A stretch of DNA of 64,000 bases from Streptomyces globosus (GCF_003325375.1 NZ_CP030862.1:5585501-5649500), one strand, 5' to 3'. Numbered from the stretch's first letter, positions 6,449 through 16,624 are shown. Translations and numbers: made by a program. Notes: generated from the sequence alone by a model not told the origin.

Positions 6449-9181
6449 GTGGCTTCCGCATCCGATCGCAATCCGATCATCATTGGCGGCCTGCCGAGCC
6501 AGGTCCCGGACTTCGATCCGGAGGAGACGCAGGAGTGGCTCGACTCCCTCGACGCCGCCGTGGACGAACGCGGTCGCGAACGCGCCCGCTACCTGATGCT
6601 GCGGCTGATCGAGCGGGCCCGCGAGCGGCGCGTGGCCGTGCCCGAGATGCGCAGCTCCGACTACGTCAACACCATCGCCACCAAGGACGAGCCGTTCTTC
6701 CCCGGCAACGAGGAGATCGAGCGCAAGGTCCTGAACGCCACCCGCTGGAACGCGGCCGTCATGGTCTCGCGCGCCCAGCGGCCCGGCATCGGCGTGGGCG
6801 GCCACATCGCCACGTTCGCCTCCTCGGCCTCCCTCTACGACGTCGGCTTCAACCACTTCTTCCGCGGCAAGGACGAGGGCGACGGCGGCGACCAGATCTT
6901 CTTCCAGGGCCACGCCTCACCCGGCGTCTACGCCCGCGCCTACCTGCTGGACCGGCTCTCCGAGCAGCAGCTCGACGCGTTCCGCCAGGAGAAGTCGAAG
7001 GCCCCGTACGGCCTGTCCAGCTACCCGCACCCGCGGCTGATGCCGGACTTCTGGGAGTTCCCGACGGTCTCGATGGGCCTCGGGCCGATCGGGGCGATCT
7101 ACCAGGCCCGGATGAACCGGTACATGGAGGCGCGCGGGATCGCGGACACCTCCAGGTCACACGTTTGGGCGTACCTCGGCGACGGCGAGATGGACGAGCC
7201 GGAGTCGCTGGGCCAGCTGTCGCTGGCGGCGCGCGAGGGCCTGGACAACCTGACCTTCGTCGTCAACTGCAACCTCCAGCGGCTCGACGGTCCCGTACGC
7301 GGCAACGGCAAGGTCATCCAGGAGCTGGAGTCGATCTTCCGCGGGGCGGGCTGGAACGTCATCAAGCTGATCTGGGACCGCTCCTGGGACCCGCTGCTGG
7401 CGCAGGACCGGGACGGCATCCTCGTCAACAAGATGAACTCCACGCCGGACGGGCAGTTCCAGACGTACGCCACGGAGACCGGCTCCTACATCCGCGAGCA
7501 CTTCTTCGGCGACGACCAGCGGCTGCGCGCGATGGTCGCGGACATGTCCGACGACCAGATCTTGCACCTGGGCCGCGGCGGCCACGACCACCGGAAGATC
7601 TACGCGGCGTACGCGGCGGCGCGCGCCCACAAGGGCCAGCCGACGGTGATCCTGGCCAAGACGGTCAAGGGCTGGACCCTCGGCCCGAACTTCGAGGGCC
7701 GCAACGCCACGCACCAGATGAAGAAGCTGACGGTCGACGACCTCAAGCGCTTCCGCGACCGCCTGCACATCCCGATCACCGACGCGCAGCTGGAGAGCGG
7801 CGCCCCGCCGTACTACCACCCGGGCCGCAACTCGCCGGAGATCCAGTACATGCACGACCGCCGCAAGGCGCTGGGCGGCTACGTCCCGACGCGGGTGGTG
7901 CGGGCGCGTCCGCTCGAACTGCCGGACGACAAGGCGTACGCGGCGGTCAGGAAGGGCTCCGGCCAGCAGTCGATCGCGACGACGATGGCCTTCGTCCGCC
8001 TGCTGAAGGACCTGATGCGGGACAAGGAGATCGGCCGGCGCTTCGTGCTGATCGCCCCGGACGAGTACCGCACCTTCGGCATGGACTCGTTCTTCCCGAG
8101 CGCCAAGATCTACAACCCGCTGGGGCAGCAGTACGAGTCCGTCGACCGCGAGCTGCTGCTCGCGTACAAGGAGTCCCCGACCGGGCAGATGCTGCACGAC
8201 GGCATCTCGGAGGCGGGCTGCACGGCCTCGCTGATCGCGGCCGGCTCGGCGTACGCGACGCACGGCGAGCCGCTGATCCCGGTGTACGTCTTCTACTCGA
8301 TGTTCGGCTTCCAGCGGACGGGCGACCAGTTCTGGCAGATGGCCGACCAGCTGGCGCGCGGCTTCGTCCTGGGCGCGACGGCGGGCCGGACCACCCTGAC
8401 GGGCGAGGGCCTGCAGCACGCCGACGGCCACTCCCAGCTGCTGGCGTCGACCAACCCGGGGTGCGTGGCGTACGACCCGGCGTACGGGTACGAGATCGCG
8501 CACATCGTCCGGGACGGCCTGCGCCGCATGTACGGTCCCGAGGCCGAGGACGTCTTCTACTACCTGACGGTCTACAACGAGCCGATCCAGCATCCGGCCG
8601 AGCCCGACGGCGTGGACGTCGAGGGCATCCTCAAGGGCATCCACAAGGTGGCGGCGGGCACGTCCGGCGCGATCCCGGCGCAGATCATGGCCTCGGGCGT
8701 GGCGGTGCCGTGGGCGGTCGAGGCGCAGCGGATCCTGGCCGAGGAGTGGAACGTCAGGGCGGACGTCTGGTCGGCGACCTCCTGGAACGAGCTGCGCCGC
8801 GACGCCGTCGAGGCGGAGGAGCACAACCTGCTGCACCCGGAGGAGGAGCAGCGCGTTCCGTACGTGACGCGGAAGCTTTCGGGCGCGCAGGGGCCGTTCG
8901 TCGCGGTGTCGGACTGGATGCGCTCCGTGCCGGACCAGATCGCCCGGTGGGTGCCCGGTGCGTACACCTCGCTCGGTGCGGACGGCTTCGGTTTCGCGGA
9001 CACGCGGGGGGCGGCGCGCCGCTTCTTCCACATCGACGCGGAGTCGGTGGTGCTGGCGGTGCTGACGGAGCTGGCGAAGGAGGGCCGGATCGACCGGTCC
9101 GCGCTGAAGCAGGCGGTGGACCGCTACCGGCTGCTGGACGTGGCGGCGGCCGACCCGGGCCCGGCGGGCGGCGACGCCTAG
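6449..9181 (+). CDS. aceE: Pyruvate dehydrogenase E1 component, homodimeric type
   Basis: The 910-residue enzyme decarboxylates pyruvate with thiamine diphosphate and passes the acetyl group to the E2 lipoyl domain, feeding acetyl-CoA to the TCA cycle and fatty-acid synthesis. The thiamine-binding motif GDGEMDEPES starts near residue 244, with NCNLQRLDGPV about 27 residues on. The single-chain size fits the AceE homodimeric class rather than the alpha2beta2 class. The start is GTG 6449 behind GAAGGA. It is monocistronic here; no E2 or E3 gene is nearby. A 13-bp hairpin follows the stop. Confidence 0.97.
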   Translation: MASASDRNPIIIGGLPSQVPDFDPEETQEWLDSLDAAVDERGRERARYLMLRLIERARERRVAVPEMRSSDYVNTIATKDEPFFPGNEEIERKVLNATRWNAAVMVSRAQRPGIGVGGHIATFASSASLYDVGFNHFFRGKDEGDGGDQIFFQGHASPGVYARAYLLDRLSEQQLDAFRQEKSKAPYGLSSYPHPRLMPDFWEFPTVSMGLGPIGAIYQARMNRYMEARGIADTSRSHVWAYLGDGEMDEPESLGQLSLAAREGLDNLTFVVNCNLQRLDGPVRGNGKVIQELESIFRGAGWNVIKLIWDRSWDPLLAQDRDGILVNKMNSTPDGQFQTYATETGSYIREHFFGDDQRLRAMVADMSDDQILHLGRGGHDHRKIYAAYAAARAHKGQPTVILAKTVKGWTLGPNFEGRNATHQMKKLTVDDLKRFRDRLHIPITDAQLESGAPPYYHPGRNSPEIQYMHDRRKALGGYVPTRVVRARPLELPDDKAYAAVRKGSGQQSIATTMAFVRLLKDLMRDKEIGRRFVLIAPDEYRTFGMDSFFPSAKIYNPLGQQYESVDRELLLAYKESPTGQMLHDGISEAGCTASLIAAGSAYATHGEPLIPVYVFYSMFGFQRTGDQFWQMADQLARGFVLGATAGRTTLTGEGLQHADGHSQLLASTNPGCVAYDPAYGYEIAHIVRDGLRRMYGPEAEDVFYYLTVYNEPIQHPAEPDGVDVEGILKGIHKVAAGTSGAIPAQIMASGVAVPWAVEAQRILAEEWNVRADVWSATSWNELRRDAVEAEEHNLLHPEEEQRVPYVTRKLSGAQGPFVAVSDWMRSVPDQIARWVPGAYTSLGADGFGFADTRGAARRFFHIDAESVVLAVLTELAKEGRIDRSALKQAVDRYRLLDVAAADPGPAGGDA

Positions 9182-9202
9182 CAGGCGCGGGCAGGAGTCC
9201 GG

Positions 9203-9239
9203 CGGCGGGCCGGGGTGCGGAGTGCGCCCCGGCCCGCCG
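9203..9239. terminator. Hairpin terminator after aceE
   Basis: CGGCGGGCCGGGG (9203-9215) pairs perfectly with CCCCGGCCCGCCG (9227-9239) around an 11-nt loop, 21 nt after the aceE stop. Confidence 0.8.
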
Positions 9240-9298
9240 GCGTGTCCGGGGTGCCGCGGTCCGGGCCGGGCGCGGCCCGGGCGGTTCCGGGCGTTCCC

Positions 9299-9304
9299 TA
9301 CGAT
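9299..9304 (+). promoter_or_regulatory. -10 TACGAT for a leaderless channel mRNA
   Basis: TACGAT ends 7 nt before ATG 9312, the spacing at which transcription starts on the A of the start codon. No ribosome site is present, and no strong -35 is visible. Confidence 0.5.
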
Positions 9305-9311
9305 GCTGCGT

Positions 9312-10124
9312 ATGAAGGAAGCCTCCCGCCGACTGCGATGGGAGCGGCGGACGCAGGCTCCGCTGCTCGTCCTCGCCGTGGCGTTCGCCGTCGCCTACGC
9401 CGTGCCGATCGTCCTCCCGGACGCGGGGGCTCGCGTGCTGCGGGCGTGCACGCTGGCCGAGTGGATGGTGTGGGGCGCCTTCGCCGCCGACTACCTGGTG
9501 CGGCTTTGCCTGTCGTCGGCCAGGCGGGCGTTCGTGCGTACCCACTGGCTCGACCTCGTCGCGGTGGTCCTGCCGATGGTCCAGCCGCTGCGGCTGCTGC
9601 GGCTGGTGGCCACCTTGATGCTGGTGGGGCGGCGGGCCAGGATGGCTCCGCAGATCCGGCTGACCACCTACGTGGCGGGTGCGGTGGTCGGCCTGATGAT
9701 GTTCGGCTCGCTCGCCGTGCTGAGCGTGGAGCGGGACGCGCCCGACGGCAACATCAGGAACCTGGGCGACGCCGTGTGGTGGAGCTTCACGACGATGACG
9801 ACGGTCGGGTACGGGGACCACTCCCCCACCACGGGCCTGGGCCGGGTCCTCGCGGTGGGCCTGATGCTGTCGGGGATCGCGCTGCTGGGTGTGGTCACGG
9901 CCAACATCGCCGCCTGGTTCATCTCCCGTTTCGAGCGGGACGACCGCGTGGAGCGGGAGCAGACCGCCGCGATCGCCGACCTGGCCGCGGAGGTGCGGGC
10001 GCTGCGCGCCGAGGTGGCCCTGCTGCGCGGGGCCTCCCCGGAGGCGCCGGCCGCGCTCGCGGTCCCCGCGCCGGCGGCGGCCCCGGCGGCCGGGGGCCCG
10101 GCGGCTACCGCTCCCACACCTTGA
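9312..10124 (+). CDS. Voltage-gated-type K+ channel family protein
   Basis: 270 residues. Hydrophobic segments at about 16-36, 48-66, 78-104, 119-138 and 175-195, with a pore helix then the selectivity filter TTVGYGD (residues 163-169). A charged segment RLLRLVATLMLVGRRARM before the pore resembles a short voltage-sensor S4. The C-terminus (about 197-232) is a heptad-rich coiled coil with alternating Glu/Arg and Leu, expected to drive tetramer assembly, followed by an Ala/Pro tail. The chosen start is ATG 9312, which fits a leaderless transcript; ATG 9303 would overlap the -10 hexamer. Its 3' end overlaps the convergent I36 gene by 20 nt. Confidence 0.87.
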   Translation: MKEASRRLRWERRTQAPLLVLAVAFAVAYAVPIVLPDAGARVLRACTLAEWMVWGAFAADYLVRLCLSSARRAFVRTHWLDLVAVVLPMVQPLRLLRLVATLMLVGRRARMAPQIRLTTYVAGAVVGLMMFGSLAVLSVERDAPDGNIRNLGDAVWWSFTTMTTVGYGDHSPTTGLGRVLAVGLMLSGIALLGVVTANIAAWFISRFERDDRVEREQTAAIADLAAEVRALRAEVALLRGASPEAPAALAVPAPAAAPAAGGPAATAPTP

Positions 10125-10590
10125 AGGCCCGTACGAGGTAGCCGGACTGGGGCAGTTGGACGCCGTCGCCGGGATACGTCTGGAACTCCCCGGTCTCGGC
10201 GCACTCGGCGGACTGGTACGTCGTCACCGGCCGCCCGGTGCGGTTGACGAGCGACTGGGCGCTGGCCCCGGCGGGCAGGGCGGTGCAGCTGTTGATGTCG
10301 AGGGTGCTCAGCTCGTACGCGTGCCGGGTGCCCTTGAAGTCGGGCTTGGCCCAGAGGCAGAGCTGGCCCGCGGCGCAGGGCACCGCCCGGGCGGGCGGCG
10401 GTCCGGCGGCCGGCCCGGCCTGGGCGGCGCGGGCGGTGCCGGGGAGGAGCGCGGTGAGCGCGAGGGCGGCCGCGGCGAGGGCGGTGACGGTACGGGCGCC
10501 GGCGGCGCGGGCCGGGACGGTGCGGGCGGCTGCGGTGCGGGCGGCTGCGCCGGCGGTGGAAACGGCCCCGGCGGGTGAACTCGTACGCAT
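10105..10590 (-). CDS. Secreted peptidase inhibitor I36 / crystallin-like protein
   Basis: 161 residues. A long basic-Ala N-terminus leads into a hydrophobic segment TALAAAALALTALLPGTARA (about 34-53) ending at an AxA signal-peptidase site. The mature domain (CAAGQLCLWAKPDFKGT near the start, NSCTALPAGASAQSLVNRT, then CAETGEFQTYPG) is the small beta-sheet fold shared by family I36 metalloprotease inhibitors (SMPI) and microbial beta/gamma-crystallins, with four cysteines for two disulfides. Such Streptomyces proteins inhibit metalloproteases or bind calcium outside the cell; the exact target cannot be read from sequence. ATG 10590 has GGAG upstream. Convergent with the channel gene. Confidence 0.78.
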   Translation of the reverse strand: MRTSSPAGAVSTAGAAARTAAARTVPARAAGARTVTALAAAALALTALLPGTARAAQAGPAAGPPPARAVPCAAGQLCLWAKPDFKGTRHAYELSTLDINSCTALPAGASAQSLVNRTGRPVTTYQSAECAETGEFQTYPGDGVQLPQSGYLVRAFKVWER

Positions 10591-10715
10591 GACGGATCGG
10601 CTCCTTCGTGGACGGGAGCGCCCCGGACCGCTTCCGGAAGCGCTGTGGGTCCACGCTGACCTGCGGCGACGGCCCGGCGGAAGGGGCCGCGGCCGGGTCC
10701 ACCCTGATAGGCGCA

Positions 10716-10743
10716 AGCCCCGCCGGAACCGTCCGGCGGGGCT
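10716..10743. terminator. Hairpin terminator after MFS gene
   Basis: AGCCCCGCCGG (10716-10726) pairs with CCGGCGGGGCT (10733-10743) around a 6-nt loop, 36 nt past the MFS stop on the minus strand. Confidence 0.75.
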
Positions 10744-10779
10744 GTGCGGTGCACGGTGTTGACGCGCGGCGGGGCCGGC

Positions 10780-12396
10780 TCAGACGTGGGCGGCGCCCGC
10801 GCCCGCGGCGGCGTTCTCCCCGCGCTTGGTGAAGCAGGCCACGACGGCGGCGGCCGCGGCCACGACGCCGGCGGTGGTGAAGGCCGTGCTCATCCCGGAC
10901 ACGAAGGTGTCGTGGGCGGCCTTGGTGATCGTCTCGGCGACCTGCGCGGGGACGCCTTCGGGGACGGGGGCGAGGCCGACCTGGACGCCCTTCTCGGCGA
11001 GCTCCTGCTGCTCCGGGCTGAGCGGCGGCAGCTGTGCGGCGGCCCACTTGTCCCCGAAGGTGTCGCTGACGGTGCCGGCCATGACGGCGCCGAGGACGGC
11101 CGTGCCGAGGCTGCCGCCGACCTGCATGGCGGCCTGCTGGAGCCCGCCCGCGACACCGGAGAGCTCCAGCGGGGCGTTGCCGACGATGACCTCGGTGGCG
11201 CCGACCATGACGGGGGCGAGGCCGAGGCCGAGGAGGGCGAACCAGAGCGACATCTCCAGGGTGCCGGTGCCGGGGGTGAGTCCGGCCATCCCGAAGCAGG
11301 CGGCGGCGGTCGCGGCCATGCCCGCGACGAGCGGGATGCGCGGGCCGACCGCGGTGATCGCGGCGCCGGCGAGCGGGGAGCCGATGATCATCATGCCGGT
11401 CAGCGGGAGCAGGTGCAGGCCGCTGTCGACGGGGCTCATGCCGTGGACGTTCTGCAGGTAGAAGGTGACGAAGAAGAGGCCGCCCATGAAGGCGAACGCC
11501 ATCAGGACCATGAGCACGGTGCCCGCGGACAGCGGCAGCGAGCGGAACATCCCGAGCGGGATCAGCGGCTCGTCGGCCCGGGACTCCCACACGGCGAAGG
11601 CGGTGAAGAAGGCCAGGGACACGAAGAGGAAGAGGAGGGTCCACGGGTCGCCCCAGCCCCACTCGGAGGCCTTGATCAGCGCCCAGATCAGCGAGAACAT
11701 CGCGACCGACAGCATCAGGATGCCGGGGACGTCGAAGGAGCGCGGGGCGTTCTCGGCGCGGTGGTCGAGCAGGATGACCAGGCCGAAGGCCAGGGCGATG
11801 ACGCCGACAGGGATGTTGACGTAGAAGACGGACTGCCAGTTGACGTTCTCGACGAGGAGGCCGCCGACGATGGGTCCGGCGGCGGTCGAGGCGCCGATGA
11901 CCATGCCCCAGATGCCGATGGCCATGTTGAGCTTCTCGGCGGGGAACGTGGCGCGCAGCAGGCCGAGCGCGGCGGGCATCAGCAGGGCGCCGAAGACGCC
12001 CTGGGCGACGCGGAAGCCGATCACGGACTCGACGGTGGTGGAGAGGCCGATCGCGGCGGACGCCCCGGCGAAGCCGACGATGCCGATCAGGAAGGTCTGC
12101 CGGTGTCCGAAGCGGTCGCCGAGCTTGCCGGCGGTGATGAGGGAGACGGCGAGGGCGAGCAGGTAGCCGTTGGTGATCCACTGGACGTCGGCGAGGGAGG
12201 CGCCGAGGTCCTGCTGGATCGCGGGGTTGGCGACGGCGACGACGGTGCCGTCCAGGGTGACCATCATGACGCCGATCGCCACGGCGAAGAGGGTCAGCCA
12301 CGGGTGGCCGCGCAGTGCGCTGCCCGCCGGCCCTCCGCCCGGCTCCTTGACGGGTATGCGGTCGTCGCGGTCGTCGACGGTGCTCTGATGAGTCAT
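10780..12396 (-). CDS. DHA2-family (14-TM) MFS drug exporter
   Basis: 538 residues with about 14 hydrophobic segments. Motif C of antiporters is recognisable near residue 155 (WGMVIGASTAAGPIVGGLL) and motif A after helix 2 (GKLGDRFGHRQT). LDGTVVAVANPAIQQDLG in helix 1 is typical of the EmrB/QacA DHA2 group, proton-driven exporters of drugs or secondary metabolites in the plasma membrane. ATG 12396. It is divergent from the TetR gene at 12538, and an inverted repeat in the shared promoter suggests that TetR represses it. The substrate is unknown. Confidence 0.92.
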   Translation of the reverse strand: MTHQSTVDDRDDRIPVKEPGGGPAGSALRGHPWLTLFAVAIGVMMVTLDGTVVAVANPAIQQDLGASLADVQWITNGYLLALAVSLITAGKLGDRFGHRQTFLIGIVGFAGASAAIGLSTTVESVIGFRVAQGVFGALLMPAALGLLRATFPAEKLNMAIGIWGMVIGASTAAGPIVGGLLVENVNWQSVFYVNIPVGVIALAFGLVILLDHRAENAPRSFDVPGILMLSVAMFSLIWALIKASEWGWGDPWTLLFLFVSLAFFTAFAVWESRADEPLIPLGMFRSLPLSAGTVLMVLMAFAFMGGLFFVTFYLQNVHGMSPVDSGLHLLPLTGMMIIGSPLAGAAITAVGPRIPLVAGMAATAAACFGMAGLTPGTGTLEMSLWFALLGLGLAPVMVGATEVIVGNAPLELSGVAGGLQQAAMQVGGSLGTAVLGAVMAGTVSDTFGDKWAAAQLPPLSPEQQELAEKGVQVGLAPVPEGVPAQVAETITKAAHDTFVSGMSTAFTTAGVVAAAAAVVACFTKRGENAAAGAGAAHV

Positions 12397-12399
12397 GCC

Positions 12400-12455
12400 G
12401 CCACACTATTGACAGCGACTGACACTTCACAAACGGGTTAACGAGGCAGTCGCTG
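12400..12455. promoter_or_regulatory. TetR operator and MFS promoter
   Basis: CAGCGACTG (12413-12421) and CAGTCGCTG (12447-12455) form a perfect inverted repeat with a 25-nt spacer. On the minus strand TTGTGA, an 18-nt spacer and TAGTGT make a plausible -35/-10 for the MFS gene, and one repeat arm falls in the spacer. This fits repression by the divergent TetR protein. Confidence 0.55.
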
Positions 12456-12537
12456 CCACGTCGCCCACAGGTACCCTGACCGCTCACTCAGCGTCAGATC
12501 AGGGGCGGCCGACCCGTCCCGGAAAGGACTCCCCGCG

Positions 12538-13185
12538 GTGATGACCGACGAGCGGCCCGCGCCCGCGACCGGCCTGCGCGAGCGCAAGAAGCAGCGCACC
12601 CGGGACGCGCTGCTGCGCGCCGCCCTCCTCCTCTTCATCGCGCAGGGGTACGAGCAGACCACCGTCGACGAGATCGCCGACGCCGTCGACGTCTCCCAGC
12701 GCACCTTCTTCCGCTACTTCGCCAACAAGGAGGAGGTCGCGTTCGCCGCGCAGGACCTCATCGACTCCCACTTCCTCGCCGCCCTGCAGGCCCGCCCGGC
12801 CGGCGAGGGCCCCCTCACGGCACTGCGCGGCGCGCTCCGCGACTCCTGGGGCACCCTCGAGGAGGCCCTGTCCGAGGTGGTGTCCGTCGACCTCTACATG
12901 CGGACCTACCGGCTCATCGAGTCGACGCCGGCGCTGCTCGCCGCGCACCTGCGCCGCTCGGCCGAGGTGGAGGAGCGGATCGCCCGGCTGATCGCGGAGC
13001 GTGAGGGCCTGGACGTGGACGCCGACCCGCGCCCGCGGGTCGCCGTCGCCGCGTTCTCCGGGGTGATGAGGGTCACCGGCCGGCTGTGGGGGCAGGGCGA
13101 CGACACCGGCATCACCGCGATCCGCGACCTGACCGAGGCTTACCTCGACCACATCGGCCCAGCTCTGGCGCCCGACTGGCGCTGA
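12538..13185 (+). CDS. TetR-family repressor of the adjacent exporter
   Basis: 215 residues. The N-terminal HTH domain is canonical: RERKKQRTRDALLRAALLLF, then TTVDEIADAVDVSQRTFFRYF with the recognition helix and NKEEVAFAA. The C-terminal ligand domain is variable. GTG 12538 and ATG 12541 are adjacent candidate starts. TetR proteins dissociate from DNA on binding a small molecule, commonly the substrate of a neighbouring efflux pump. The divergent MFS gene and the shared inverted repeat support that reading. Confidence 0.9.
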   Translation: MMTDERPAPATGLRERKKQRTRDALLRAALLLFIAQGYEQTTVDEIADAVDVSQRTFFRYFANKEEVAFAAQDLIDSHFLAALQARPAGEGPLTALRGALRDSWGTLEEALSEVVSVDLYMRTYRLIESTPALLAAHLRRSAEVEERIARLIAEREGLDVDADPRPRVAVAAFSGVMRVTGRLWGQGDDTGITAIRDLTEAYLDHIGPALAPDWR

Positions 13186-13227
13186 TCACCGGCGGGACGG
13201 CGGCACCTGACGGGCCGCCAGGGCCGT

Positions 13228-13261
13228 GGCCCCCGGCCGCCGGGCGGCCCGCCCGGGGGCC
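13228..13261. terminator. Hairpin terminator after tetR
   Basis: GGCCCCCGG (13228-13236) pairs with CCGGGGGCC (13253-13261), 43 nt after the tetR stop. Confidence 0.6.
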
Positions 13262-13318
13262 GTGAGCCCCGTCACCCCGCGCATTCGGGCCCGCGGCGGT
13301 CTCCTACGCTGGTGCCAG

Positions 13319-14557
13319 ATGAACGTGAACGTGCCCGGCTCCGCCCGCCCCTCCCCCGGTACCGACCCGCGCCCCGCCGCCCTGCGCGCCCTGCTGGCGC
13401 TGGGGGTCGTCTTCCTCATGCTGGCCACCACGGGCTGGACCGCCGTGCACCGGCCGGACGCCGGGACCTCGCTGCGGGCCGCCGGCCTCGCCGCCTGGTC
13501 GGCGACGCGCATCGGGGGCCGCGCCGTGCCGCCCGCCGACGCCCCCGTGCGGACCGTCGCCCGCTTCTTCGCGGGCCTCGACGCCGATGCCCGCACCCAC
13601 CTCGCGGACGCCCACCCCTTCGTCGTCGGCAACCTCGCCGGCGCGCCCGCGGAGCTGCGCTACCGCGCCAACGCGCAGGCGCTCCTCCTCGCCGAGCAGG
13701 TGGAACTGGCCCGCAGCCGGGACGTCTCCCTCACCCCCGCCGACCGCACCGCGGCCGGCCGGCGCGCCCACCGCTTCGCCTCGCTGGCCGAGCCCGGCCG
13801 GCAGGTCCTCGCCTTCGACCCCACCGGCGGCGGCCGGGTCGCGGAGGTCTTCGGCGACCTCGACCGCGCCGAGCGGATCTCCGTCATCGTCCCCGGCGTC
13901 GACACCGACGCGGTCACCTTCGAGCGCACCCAGCGCCGCCTCACCTCACCCGTGGGCATGGCCGAATCCCTGTACGCGGCCCAGCGCGCGGCCGCGCCCG
14001 GCACCCGGACCGCTGTCATCGCCTGGGCCGACTACACCGCGCCCGCAGGCGTCGGCATGGACGCCGCGACCGGGCGCATGGCCGTCGACGGTGCCGCGCG
14101 CCTGGAGACCCTGGCCGCGGCGCTGCCCGGGGGCGCGACGGTCGCGCTGTTCTGCCACAGCTACGGCTCCGTCGTCTGCGGGGTCGCCGCGCACGCCCTG
14201 CCGGAGCGGGTGACGGACGTGGTGGCGGCGGGCAGCCCCGGCATGCGCGCCGGCTCGGTGGCCGAGCTGCGCACCTCCGCCCGGGTGTGGGCCATGCGGG
14301 ACGCGGGGGACTGGATCGCGGACGTGCCGCACCTGGAGGTCGGCGGGCTGGGGCACGGCGCCGACCCGGTCTCCCCCGAGTTCGGTGCGCGGCTGCTGTC
14401 CTCCGCCGGGGCCCGCCTGCACACCGGCTATTTCGAGCCAGGCACGGATTCCCTGGACAACTTCGCCAAAATCGGAACCGGCGCGTTCGGTTCTGTTGCC
14501 TGCGCCACCGGCGGCGATGCCTGCCGCCACGGAATTTCCGGGACAGACGCGGACTGA
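13319..14557 (+). CDS. Membrane-anchored alpha/beta hydrolase (DUF1023-type)
   Basis: 412 residues. One N-terminal hydrophobic segment (ALLALGVVFLMLATTGWTAV, about 23-42) anchors or exports the protein. The catalytic domain lies in the C-terminal half: VIVPGVDTD, TAVIAWADYTAP, and the nucleophile elbow CHSYGS (GxSxG-like with His and Ser) typical of the DUF1023 esterase group. The substrate is unknown. TACGCT (13305-13310) precedes ATG 13319 by 8 nt, with no ribosome site, so a leaderless mRNA is likely. An uncommon Cys-rich end (CATGGDACRHG) closes the protein. Confidence 0.82.
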   Translation: MNVNVPGSARPSPGTDPRPAALRALLALGVVFLMLATTGWTAVHRPDAGTSLRAAGLAAWSATRIGGRAVPPADAPVRTVARFFAGLDADARTHLADAHPFVVGNLAGAPAELRYRANAQALLLAEQVELARSRDVSLTPADRTAAGRRAHRFASLAEPGRQVLAFDPTGGGRVAEVFGDLDRAERISVIVPGVDTDAVTFERTQRRLTSPVGMAESLYAAQRAAAPGTRTAVIAWADYTAPAGVGMDAATGRMAVDGAARLETLAAALPGGATVALFCHSYGSVVCGVAAHALPERVTDVVAAGSPGMRAGSVAELRTSARVWAMRDAGDWIADVPHLEVGGLGHGADPVSPEFGARLLSSAGARLHTGYFEPGTDSLDNFAKIGTGAFGSVACATGGDACRHGISGTDAD

Positions 14558-14632
14558 CACGCGTAGAGCCCCGAAAATCGGGCCCTGCGCCGAGGGGGAC
14601 GCGCAAGGGCCCCTCCCCTTACGATGTGCCGC

Positions 14633-15493
14633 ATGGGTGACGTACTGGCCGGAAATCATGCCGTCTGGGAGTTCGACTCGGACTCGGTGCTCATCCGCTT
14701 CGCACGGGGGATACGAACGCCGAGGCTCTGGCACGCCCTCGGGGCGCGGCGGATCCCCTTCGAGGCGCTCGCCGCGGTGGAGTTCTCCGCCGGCGGGGGC
14801 GGCAGACGCGACGCGGTGGTGCTGCGCGCCATACCGAGGCCGGGCGCGGACCCCCTGGCGGAAGCCGCCGCGGGGCAGCTGCGCGAGGTGTGCGACCCGT
14901 ACCGGCTGGTCGTGCCGGCGGACCGGGGCTCGCAGGCGGCCGCGTTCGCCGAGGCGCTGCGCGAGCGGATCGGACCCGGCGGCGACGAGCCGGCCGGGCG
15001 GTTCCTGGTGCCCGTCGCGGAGCCGCCGCTCCAGCTGAAGGCGTACGACGCCCGCGTCTCCTTCGACGGCCTGCGCGTCACCTTCCAGTGGTCGCGCACC
15101 GGCGCGACGGGCACCAAGTGGAAGGCCGGCGACCAGAGTTACGCGCTCTCCGAGCTGGCCGGCGTCGAATGGCGCTCCCCGGAGGGGCCCGGCGGGCACC
15201 TGCGGCTGCTGCGCCGCGACACCGACGGCGACCCGCGGCCGGACCACGACCTGGCCAGCGCCGTCTTCGGGACGGGCTACGGGGCGGTGCAGGAGTCGCT
15301 GCCCTTCGCGGCGGCCGTCCTGGCCGCGCTCCGCTCGCGCACCCCGGTGGCGGCCGTCCCGGCCCCGCGGTCGGAGGAGCGCCTGCACCGCCTCGGCGAG
15401 CTGCACAGCGCCGGCCTGCTGACGGACGCCGAGTACACGGCCCTGTGCGACCGCTTCACGGCGGCCGACGGCCGGCTCGGCACGGAGGCGTAA
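14633..15493 (+). CDS. DUF4429 protein with SHOCT-like tail
   Basis: 286 residues, no signal peptide or membrane helix. Two PH-like DUF4429 repeats can be seen: residues about 5-110 (WEFDSDSVLIRFARG) and about 130-235 (YDARVSFDGLRVTFQW). The last 35 residues (LHRLGELHSAGLLTDAEYTAL) match the SHOCT short helical motif that often ends such proteins and is thought to mediate oligomer contacts. Function unknown. TACGAT (14620-14625) precedes ATG 14633 by 7 nt, so it is probably leaderless; ATG 14624 overlaps that hexamer. Confidence 0.82.
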   Translation: MGDVLAGNHAVWEFDSDSVLIRFARGIRTPRLWHALGARRIPFEALAAVEFSAGGGGRRDAVVLRAIPRPGADPLAEAAAGQLREVCDPYRLVVPADRGSQAAAFAEALRERIGPGGDEPAGRFLVPVAEPPLQLKAYDARVSFDGLRVTFQWSRTGATGTKWKAGDQSYALSELAGVEWRSPEGPGGHLRLLRRDTDGDPRPDHDLASAVFGTGYGAVQESLPFAAAVLAALRSRTPVAAVPAPRSEERLHRLGELHSAGLLTDAEYTALCDRFTAADGRLGTEA

Positions 15494-15525
15494 CCGCCTT
15501 CGGCCCCCGCCCCGCGGCCCCGGGC

Positions 15526-15546
15526 GGCGCCGGAAGGCGCGGCGCC
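15526..15546. terminator. Convergent hairpin between DUF4429 and AKR genes
   Basis: GGCGCCG (15526-15532) pairs with CGGCGCC (15540-15546) with a 7-nt loop in the 114-nt convergent gap. Confidence 0.45.
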
Positions 15547-15607
15547 CCGTCGCGGACGCCCGCCCCCGCCTCCCGGCCCGCACCCGTGCGGCCTTGCGGC
15601 CGTACGG

Positions 15608-16620
<1,013 letters not shown>

Positions 16621-16624
<4 letters not shown>

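Noticed and set aside
7157..9031. Long minus-strand frame within aceE
   Set aside because: Arg/Val/His-rich translation antisense to a clear aceE; a shadow frame.
12409..12414. TTGACA as -35 for tetR
   Set aside because: No acceptable -10 at the right distance on the plus strand; the segment is better explained as part of the operator.
10744..12441. 565-codon plus-strand frame over the MFS gene
   Set aside because: Gly/Asp/Glu-rich shadow; the minus strand encodes a complete 14-helix exporter.
14570..14582. CCCGA-AAA-TCGGG as terminator after the alpha/beta hydrolase
   Set aside because: Only 5 bp, and it lies close to the -10 of the next gene; too weak to annotate.
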